In this document: piece after piece, positions 17,120 through 23,031 of the stretch | Layout of the letters: every line of letters starts with the position of its first letter | How positions within the stretch are numbered: position 1 is the stretch's first letter | Assembly (NCBI RefSeq): GCF_900115585.1 | Contig: NZ_FOWZ01000001.1 | Location: 186,001-250,000, forward strand | From: Qipengyuania nanhaisediminis | GTDB lineage: Bacteria > Pseudomonadota > Alphaproteobacteria > Sphingomonadales > Sphingomonadaceae | Direction: 5' to 3' | DNA: 64,000 nt | Made by a program: the position numbers and the translations under genes | Notes under the pieces: model-generated | Seen by the model: only the letters and a program-made list of their open reading frames with translations | Database searches by the model: none | Told to the model about the DNA's origin: nothing

Positions 17120-18048
17120 ACCGCGTTCACCGGGATCTTGATGTAGCTGACGCCATTCTCTTCGGGCTCGGGCAGGCGGCCACCGCGAATGTTCACCTGC
17201 ACCGAAGGCATGATGAGCGTCGGCATCGCCAGTGTCTTGTCGCGCGAGGTCCGCATCTCGACGAACTCATCCTCGCTCACGCCGTCCTTCACATGGACAT
17301 TTTCCGTGCGCTGCTGGCCGACGGTGGTCTCCCACGCATATTCGTCACGTCCCGGTGCCTTGTAGTCGTGGCACAGGAACAGACGCGTGTCGTCGGGCAG
17401 TGAAAGCAGGCGGCGGATCGACTGGAACAGCTGCCGAGCATCGCCGCCAGGGAAGTCGGCCCTTGCGGTTCCGAAGTCCGGCATGAAAATCGTATCGCCC
17501 ACGAATGCCGCGTCACCGATGATGAAAGCCATGTCGGCAGGGGTGTGACCGGGCACGTGCAGCGCAATGCCTTCGATTTCGCCCAGCTTGAACGTCTCGC
17601 CATCGGTGAACAGGTGATCGAACTGCGATCCGTCGCGCTCGAAGTCGGTGCCGGCGTTGAACAGCTTGCCGAAAACTTCCTGCACGCGGACGATCTCAGC
17701 GCCGATGGCCAGCTTGCCACCGAGCTTGTCCTGCAAATACGGCGCTGCCGAAATGTGGTCGGCATGCGCATGCGTTTCGATCAGCCAAGTCACTTTCAAA
17801 TTATTCGAAGTGACATATTCGATGATACGGTCGGCAGAGCCGTAGGAGGTCCGCCCGGCGGCAGCCTCGTAATCCAGGACCGAGTCGATGATCGCAGCCT
17901 CGCAGCTCACCGGGTCATGCACTACATAGCTGACCGTATACGTAGCCTCGTCGAAAAAGCCCGCAATCGTCGGGCGAAGAGCCTTTTCAGCTCCGGCGCG
18001 ATTGATCTGGTCGGTTGCAGCCTGAAGGGCCGTGTCGTTGCCAGCCAT
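17116..18048 (-). CDS. MBL-fold persulfide dioxygenase-like protein (Blh/ETHE1 type)
   Basis: A 310-aa protein. The ATG at 18048 is chosen because AGGAG lies 7 nt upstream; the frame is open two codons further to a TTG. Metal ligands are visible: ETHAHADHISAA, HVPGHTPADM, FVGDTIFMPDFG and LFLCHDYKAPGR. This set is that of ETHE1-type iron persulfide dioxygenases, which convert glutathione persulfide plus O2 to sulfite. It is longer than ETHE1 (about 250 aa) and resembles the MBL half of Blh. It is the first gene of the sulfur operon, downstream of a sigma70-like promoter and a palindrome. Confidence 0.88.
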   Translation of the reverse strand: MAGNDTALQAATDQINRAGAEKALRPTIAGFFDEATYTVSYVVHDPVSCEAAIIDSVLDYEAAAGRTSYGSADRIIEYVTSNNLKVTWLIETHAHADHISAAPYLQDKLGGKLAIGAEIVRVQEVFGKLFNAGTDFERDGSQFDHLFTDGETFKLGEIEGIALHVPGHTPADMAFIIGDAAFVGDTIFMPDFGTARADFPGGDARQLFQSIRRLLSLPDDTRLFLCHDYKAPGRDEYAWETTVGQQRTENVHVKDGVSEDEFVEMRTSRDKTLAMPTLIMPSVQVNIRGGRLPEPEENGVSYIKIPVNAV

Positions 18049-18062
18049 AGCCAAACTCCTTT

Positions 18063-18104
18063 ATTTACGTTAAATGTGTATATGTATTGCTTTTGCAGAG
18101 TCAA
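18063..18104 (-). promoter_or_regulatory. Promoter and candidate ArsR operator of the sulfide operon
   Basis: On the minus strand TTGACT (18104-18099) and TATACA (18082-18077) are spaced by 16 nt, a good sigma70 match. The expected transcript start is near 18070. A perfect AT-rich inverted repeat, ATTTA-CGT-TAAAT (18063-18075), overlaps that start site, where a bound repressor would block transcription. The divergently encoded ArsR protein is the natural candidate. The whole 72-nt gap is far more A+T-rich than its surroundings. Confidence 0.5.
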
Positions 18105-18120
18105 GTGGTAAGAAAGGGCC

Positions 18121-18777
18121 ATGAGCACCGAGCACCCTACATCGCAGCAGGCCGCGGGCCTGCGCATCGGCGACTTCGCACCTGATTTCGAGGCGCGCAG
18201 CACCGTCGGGCCGGTGCGCTTGAAGGATTTCCGCGAACGGTGGCTCATCCTCTTCTCGCACCCTGCCGACTTCACACCCGTCTGTACGACCGAATTCGTG
18301 GAGCTCGCCCGGCAGGCACAGGAATTCGAGCGTCGCGATTGCGCGCTCATGGCCCTGTCGGTCGACAGCCTGTTCTCGCATTTCGCGTGGCTGCGCCTAA
18401 TCCGCGACCGCTTCGATGTCGAAGTGCGCTTCCCGATCGTTGAGGATCCGACGCTCGTGATCGGGCGCGCGTTCGGCATGGTGGCCCCGCAGGATAGTGA
18501 CAGTGCGACTGTCCGCTCAACCTTCTTCATCGACCCCGAAGGCGTGGTCCGGGCGATGACCTGCTACCCGGCGAATATGGGCCGATCGATCCCGGAAATG
18601 CTGCGCATGCTCGATGCCTTGCAGGCGATCGACGAACAGAACGGATTGGCGCCCGCTAACTGGACGCCCGGCACGCCTCTTCTCCAACCCCCAAGCCAGA
18701 CACTCGACGACGTTTTCGCCGCGCAGAGGGAAACCGATTGGTTCCTGCGAGAAGCGGGTAATGGAGATGAAGCATGA
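18121..18777 (+). CDS. 1-Cys peroxiredoxin (Prx6 type)
   Basis: A 218-aa thioredoxin-fold peroxidase. The peroxidatic cysteine is in HPADFTPVCTTEF near residue 49, and the Prx6-type C-terminal extension (AMTCYPANMGRSIPEMLRML and onward) is present. It reduces peroxides. In a sulfide operon it may also act on persulfides or on H2O2 formed during sulfide oxidation (inference). The ATG at 18121 lies in the divergent promoter region shared with the persulfide dioxygenase gene. Its stop overlaps the ArsR start by 4 nt, linking the two genes. Confidence 0.92.
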   Translation: MSTEHPTSQQAAGLRIGDFAPDFEARSTVGPVRLKDFRERWLILFSHPADFTPVCTTEFVELARQAQEFERRDCALMALSVDSLFSHFAWLRLIRDRFDVEVRFPIVEDPTLVIGRAFGMVAPQDSDSATVRSTFFIDPEGVVRAMTCYPANMGRSIPEMLRMLDALQAIDEQNGLAPANWTPGTPLLQPPSQTLDDVFAAQRETDWFLREAGNGDEA

Positions 18778-19112
18778 GCGAGAACGCGCCGATCGCCGAG
18801 CTCAAGGCGCTCGCCCACCCCTTGCGCTTCCAGATACTCCAGGTCCTCAAATCGGGAGAGCTTAACGTCGGTGAGATCGAGCAGGCTACGGGCATCGGCC
18901 AACCGGCCCTTTCCCAGCAATTGAGCGTGCTCAGGAAAGCCGAGCTCGTCGAGACCCGTAAGGAGGCGAAGCTGGTCTACTACAGCCTCGCCGCCGAACG
19001 CCTCTCCAAGCTGGCAGCGCTGATCGGCAACTCCGACGCATGCCAGGACGCGCCAACCCGCCAGACCCGGCGGCCAGCACCCGGTGTCGCGAATTTCGCC
19101 CGCCTTTCGTGA
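18774..19112 (+). CDS. ArsR-family regulator of the sulfide locus, with a single cysteine
   Basis: A 112-aa winged-helix protein (LKALAHPLRFQILQVL, GIGQPALSQQLSVLRKAELV, KLVYYSL), typical ArsR size and layout. Position makes it the equivalent of BigR/SqrR, which sense persulfide by joining two cysteines. Only one Cys is present here (in SDACQDAPT, about residue 89); the N-terminal cysteine of BigR/SqrR is missing from ILQVLKSGEL. It also lacks the ELCVC metal site of arsenic sensors. Either it senses differently or the signal comes through the coupled peroxiredoxin. Translation overlaps the peroxiredoxin by 4 nt. Confidence 0.88.
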   Translation: MSENAPIAELKALAHPLRFQILQVLKSGELNVGEIEQATGIGQPALSQQLSVLRKAELVETRKEAKLVYYSLAAERLSKLAALIGNSDACQDAPTRQTRRPAPGVANFARLS

Positions 19113-19149
19113 GGGTCCGGGCCTCACGCCCTGGAATTGAGATGTTTCG

Positions 19150-19180
19150 CAATTGCCGGAGAGGGCATTCCCGGCAATTG
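19150..19180. repeat. Perfect 10-bp inverted repeat after the ArsR gene
   Basis: CAATTGCCGG (19150-19159) and CCGGCAATTG (19171-19180) are separated by 11 nt. There is no T-run, and the repeat lies 46 nt before the next start, so it could be an operator for the thiolase-like gene or a transcript end for the ArsR gene. Confidence 0.55.
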
Positions 19181-19225
19181 TGACGCTACACCCTTCAGCT
19201 CTCGTTGACCGGAGAACGATCGAAT

Positions 19226-20764
19226 ATGCACGAAAAGGACAATCTTCCTGTCATCGTAGGCGTTGGCCAGGTGGTCGACCATTGGGATGGACAGGATGCC
19301 GAAAAAGCGCCGCATCCGCTTGCGATGATCCGGGCTGGAATGGACTTGGCGATCGAGGACACGGGCAGCAGCAACATCGGCGCTGCGATTGACTGCGCAG
19401 CGTTTATTCGCACGTTTCCGGACTCGCTGAGGGAACCGGTTATTCCCTTCGGCACAATCGGCAATTTGCCGCAGGCCGTGTTGGCGAAGACGGATCTTGC
19501 ACCACGGCGGGTGATCTATTCAGCGGTTGGCGGTGACCAGCCACAGGCAATGGTCAACGAGCTGGCTGCATCGCTGGCATCGGGCGAATGCGAAGTCGCA
19601 ATAATTGCCGGCGGAGAGGTCATTGGCGCCATGAAGGCGGCGATGAAGCACGGGCACCGGCTGGATTGGTCGGATGATACCGACGGCCCGGTCGAAGACC
19701 GTGGTAAAGGCGAACCGCTCCTTTCCCGTTACGAACTGACCAACGGCCTCGGGATGCCGCCCCAGACCTATGCCGCACAAGAGCAGGCATGGCGGGCACG
19801 ACATGGCCTTTCGACCGCCGAATGGCGCGAGCTTGCCAGCAAGATGTTTTCCAGGTTCTCCCAGGTGGCAGCCGCCAACGAATACGCGCAGTTTCCAAGT
19901 GCATTGAGCGCCGAATTTCTCGCCACCCCGTCGAGAGAGAATTACCCGATGTGCGACCCGTTGCTGAAATGGCATGTCGCACAGGACGCGGTGAACCAGT
20001 CGGCTGCGCTGGTCATGACCACCGTCGGCAAGGCACGCGAACTGGGCATCCCGGAAGAAAAGCAGATTTTCCTGCACGGCCATGCCGACATCAAGGATGC
20101 GCTGGTTTCCCAGAGGCCCGACCTGTCTCGTTCCGCGGCGATTGAATTGGCGCTTGAGCAGGCGCTGACGGCATCAGGCCTCGAAAGCTCCGACATCGCG
20201 CACCGCGACCTCTACAGCTGCTTCCCGATCGTCCCCATGCTCGCCGCAGAAGTCCTCGGGCTCGATCCGCTGGAAGACCAGCTGACTGTCACCGGCGGGC
20301 TGCCGTTCTTCGGCGGGCCGGGTAACAATTATTCGATGCACGCCATCGCCAGCATGGTCGAGACACTGCGAAAAGATCGTGACGCCTACGGCCTCGTCCT
20401 CGCCAACGGTGGATTCATCAGCAAGGAGTCTGTCGGCATCTATTCGGCCGCTGCACCCACAACCTGGGCTCCTGTCTCTAGTGAAGCGGGACAGGCAAAA
20501 ATCGCCGACCGGCCTGAAATTGCGCTAATCAACGAGGACTGCGAGGCCGAGGTTGAGGCATATACCGTCATTCACGGCAGGGATGGCCCCACCAGTGCTT
20601 ACGTCATTGCACGCAACGAGAATGGACGCGTCATCGCACGGATCGACACGCAGGACGCCAACTCCGGATCAGTCCTGGCAGAAAGCGAAGATCTGGTCGG
20701 GAAGAAGGTTTCGATTGTCCATCGAGACGGCGTAAACTTCGTCTCGGGACTTGCGAGAGCTTGA
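19226..20764 (+). CDS. Thiolase-like (acetyl-CoA acetyltransferase family) protein
   Basis: A 512-aa protein from the ATG at 19226 (GGAGA upstream). It has a thiolase fold layout: VIVGVGQVVDHW at the start, AVGGDQPQAMVNELAAS where classical thiolases carry the nucleophile Cys, then YSCFPIVPMLAAEVLGL, TVTGGLPFFGGPGNNYSMHA and a C-terminal extension of about 80 aa that looks like a small beta domain. This matches the SCP2-type thiolase-like group often annotated as acetyl-CoA acetyltransferase. The usual nucleophilic cysteine is not seen at the normal place, so the reaction is uncertain. It stands alone between the ArsR gene and a tRNA. Confidence 0.75.
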   Translation: MHEKDNLPVIVGVGQVVDHWDGQDAEKAPHPLAMIRAGMDLAIEDTGSSNIGAAIDCAAFIRTFPDSLREPVIPFGTIGNLPQAVLAKTDLAPRRVIYSAVGGDQPQAMVNELAASLASGECEVAIIAGGEVIGAMKAAMKHGHRLDWSDDTDGPVEDRGKGEPLLSRYELTNGLGMPPQTYAAQEQAWRARHGLSTAEWRELASKMFSRFSQVAAANEYAQFPSALSAEFLATPSRENYPMCDPLLKWHVAQDAVNQSAALVMTTVGKARELGIPEEKQIFLHGHADIKDALVSQRPDLSRSAAIELALEQALTASGLESSDIAHRDLYSCFPIVPMLAAEVLGLDPLEDQLTVTGGLPFFGGPGNNYSMHAIASMVETLRKDRDAYGLVLANGGFISKESVGIYSAAAPTTWAPVSSEAGQAKIADRPEIALINEDCEAEVEAYTVIHGRDGPTSAYVIARNENGRVIARIDTQDANSGSVLAESEDLVGKKVSIVHRDGVNFVSGLARA

Positions 20765-20775
20765 GCACGGAGACA

Positions 20776-20814
20776 GGCGCAAACCCTGTCAGGTTTGCGC
20801 TTGCGGTTTTGAAG
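20776..20814 (+). terminator. Intrinsic terminator after the thiolase-like gene
   Basis: A 9-bp stem (GCGCAAACC at 20777-20785 with GGTTTGCGC at 20792-20800) with a 6-nt loop is followed by TTGCGGTTTT. It lies 12 nt after the stop codon and also separates the gene from the opposing tRNA. Confidence 0.7.
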
Positions 20815-20824
20815 CCGATAGAAA

Positions 20825-20911
20825 TGGTGCCCAGAAGAGGACTCGAACCTCCACGCCCTTGCGAGCGCCGCCACCTGAAGACGGTGCGTCTACCAATTCC
20901 GCCATCTGGGC
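20825..20911 (-). tRNA. tRNA-Leu (anticodon CAG)
   Basis: The minus strand folds as a full class II tRNA of 87 nt: acceptor stem GCCCAGA/TCTGGGC, D-arm with GGTAGA, anticodon stem CCGTC/GGCGG with loop TTCAGGT giving anticodon CAG, a long variable arm and a T-arm with GGTTCGAGTCC. The 3' CCA is encoded (plus-strand TGG at 20825-20827). It decodes CUG, the favoured leucine codon in this G+C-rich genome. Confidence 0.96.
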
Positions 20912-21083
20912 ACACTTTGCATGACCGGTCATCCTTCGCCGGTCCGCAGGTAGGAGCGCGCCACTAGCGAAGGGGGGCGATTCTTGTCAACTGCAATCGC
21001 GCTACTTGGAACGCTTGCAGGCACGCGCAGGTTGTGGCTAGGGGCGCAACACGAATTCTAGACCGGAAAAGACAGGCATCGAA

Positions 21084-22034
21084 ATGGCAAAAGACAGCGC
21101 ACTGAACGGCAAGCTGGTAGTGCTGATGGGCGGAAGCGGCTTCATCGGCAATTACGTGGCGCAGGCGCTGCTGGAGCGGGGCGCGCGCGTGCGGATCGCC
21201 AGCCGCAATCCCGAAAAGGCTTTCAAGCTCAAGCCTCTCGCCAACCTCGGCCAGATGCAATTCGCCCGCTGCGACGCGACCAATCGCCGCAGTGTCGAAC
21301 AATGCATCGAAGGCGCCGATGCAGTAGTCAACCTGGTCGGTTCGTTTGAGGGCAATCTTCGCACGCTCATGGGCGAGGCCCCGGGCTGGATGGCAGAGGC
21401 CGCAGCCAGGGAAGGCGCGAGCGCGTTCGTCCATATCAGCGCGATCGCTGCAGAGCCCGACGAGGACACTTCGAACGATTACGCTGCGGCGAAATGCCTC
21501 GGCGAAAAGCGCGTGTTCGAAGCCTTCCCCAATGCAACCGTGTTGCGCCCGTCAATCCTGTTCGGCAAGGACGACAATTTCCTGAACATGTTCGGGCAGC
21601 TGATCTCCACCCTGCCCATCCTTCCCGTCTTCGGGCCGGATTCAGAACTTCAGCTGGTCTATGTCGACGATGTTGCCGAAGCCGTCGCGCGGACCCTCGA
21701 AGATCCCGGAAAGTTTGGCGGGAAGACCTTCGAGCTGGGCGGCCCGGAAAAGCTGACCATGCTGGAAATCAATCGCCGGATTGCCGAAGCCCAGCGCCGC
21801 AAGCGCACCTTCCTGCCGATGCCCGATCGGCTTTCGGCAACCTTCGCTGCGCTGCCCGGCACGCCGATGAGCAGCGACCAGTGGAATTTGCTGGCGCAAG
21901 GCAACACGGTTTCAGGCGACTTTCCCGGCTTCTCCAAGCTCGGCATCGAGCCCAAGCCGCTCGGCCTTTTCCTCGACAAGTGGATGACGCGCTATCGCAA
22001 GCACGGCCGCTTTGCAGAACGCCTGAGCGCGTAA
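21084..22034 (+). CDS. NDUFA9-like NAD(P)-binding (extended SDR) protein
   Basis: A 316-aa protein with an N-terminal Rossmann motif (VVLMGGSGFIGNYVAQALL) and the NmrA/NDUFA9-like pattern: DAVVNLVGSFEG, NDYAAAKCLGE, LRPSILFGKDD, LVYVDDVAEAV. It matches the bacterial proteins annotated as complex I NDUFA9 subunit family, common in alphaproteobacteria. In mitochondria NDUFA9 is a complex I accessory subunit near the quinone site. The function in bacteria is not settled, and some homologues may act on quinone or isoprenoid metabolism. It stands as a single gene, convergent with the next and separated by 1 nt. Confidence 0.85.
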   Translation: MAKDSALNGKLVVLMGGSGFIGNYVAQALLERGARVRIASRNPEKAFKLKPLANLGQMQFARCDATNRRSVEQCIEGADAVVNLVGSFEGNLRTLMGEAPGWMAEAAAREGASAFVHISAIAAEPDEDTSNDYAAAKCLGEKRVFEAFPNATVLRPSILFGKDDNFLNMFGQLISTLPILPVFGPDSELQLVYVDDVAEAVARTLEDPGKFGGKTFELGGPEKLTMLEINRRIAEAQRRKRTFLPMPDRLSATFAALPGTPMSSDQWNLLAQGNTVSGDFPGFSKLGIEPKPLGLFLDKWMTRYRKHGRFAERLSA

Positions 22035-22035
22035 G

Positions 22036-22902
22036 CTACAGCGCCTCCTTGTAGAGGACCAGCAAGCGGGCCCACGCACGCTCGGCCTGCTCCTGGTCGT
22101 AGGCGGGTGAATCCGGCACACACCAGCCGTGATCGGCGGGATAGACTTCAATCTCGGTCCGGTTGTTTACATCCTGAGCGGCAGTACGCAGCGCCGTTTT
22201 CGCTTCCGGCTGCTTGGCATCGTCATCCCGCGAAATTGCGATGAGATAATGGCCATCGTCCTGCAACAGGCGATGGGGGCTGTATTCGCCGTCCCGCACC
22301 AGACCTCCGCCGTGAAAGCTTGCCCCGGCTGAGATCATGTCTTCCGACCATGGGCCCAGCACGGCAAAGCTGCCGGTCATGCAATAGCCCTGGACGCCCA
22401 CGCCCCGGTTGGGTTCGACCGCGGCCTGTTCCTGTAGCCAAGCAGCGCAGGACGCATTGTCCCGCTGGATGGTTTCATGGTCGAAGCGGGCACGCCAAGG
22501 CTTCACCTTGTCCCATCCGCCATTCCCGGCAAAATCTGCGAAGTCCTCGAACTGCTGGCCGGATACATCCCGATAATAGGGGTTGGCGAGAAGGACGGCA
22601 TAACCAGCCTCCGCAAGCCGGATTGCCATGAGGCGCTTGGCCGGCCTGATGCCCGCAATGTCGGGCCAGAAGATCACCGAAGGGTGTGTGCCGTCGGATG
22701 GATGAAAGAACTCGCCGTCCATGGTCCCGTCAGGGGTGGCGAAACTGACCGTGCTGCGCATGATGATGTTCTCGGCCGCGTCATCGCCTGGCGGCTCCAT
22801 CGAGGTGCAGGCAGCTGCCGTGCCGGCAAGGGCCCCTGCACCGAACGTCCGCCGAGAAATTCCGCTCCGTGCCCAATTGGCCAAGCGTTCCTGATCACAC
22901 AT
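22036..22902 (-). CDS. Dienelactone hydrolase-family lipoprotein (Tat-type signal)
   Basis: A 288-aa protein from the ATG at 22902 (GGAGAG upstream). The N-terminal region contains SRRTFGAGALAGTAAAC, a twin-arginine-type signal ending in a lipobox-like Cys. The alpha/beta-hydrolase core carries VIFWPDIAGIRP, the nucleophile elbow VQGYCMTGSFA (Cys as in dienelactone hydrolase), an acid in ISRDDDA and the His in YPADHGWCVPDSPAYD. The natural substrate is unknown. It is divergent from the PQQ dehydrogenase with about 130 nt between starts, so the two may be used together on exported or imported carbon compounds (inference). Confidence 0.82.
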   Translation of the reverse strand: MCDQERLANWARSGISRRTFGAGALAGTAAACTSMEPPGDDAAENIIMRSTVSFATPDGTMDGEFFHPSDGTHPSVIFWPDIAGIRPAKRLMAIRLAEAGYAVLLANPYYRDVSGQQFEDFADFAGNGGWDKVKPWRARFDHETIQRDNASCAAWLQEQAAVEPNRGVGVQGYCMTGSFAVLGPWSEDMISAGASFHGGGLVRDGEYSPHRLLQDDGHYLIAISRDDDAKQPEAKTALRTAAQDVNNRTEIEVYPADHGWCVPDSPAYDQEQAERAWARLLVLYKEAL

Positions 22903-23031
22903 TGCAGTCTCTCCTCTTCCCCGTCCGCACACCAACCTAGACCAGTCCTCGCGATGGACAAGGCCCGAGATCGAAGGCAGGATGCAATCGGGTTGAGCGG
23001 TCCGGGAAGACCGATGAGGGAGACATTAGCG

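Noticed and set aside
20825..20911. tRNA-Leu as an integration site
   Set aside because: No integrase, no partial tRNA copy and no change in gene character beside it.
22477..23013. N-terminal extension of the PQQ dehydrogenase frame
   Set aside because: It covers antisense of the dienelactone hydrolase gene; the lipoprotein signal begins at 23032.
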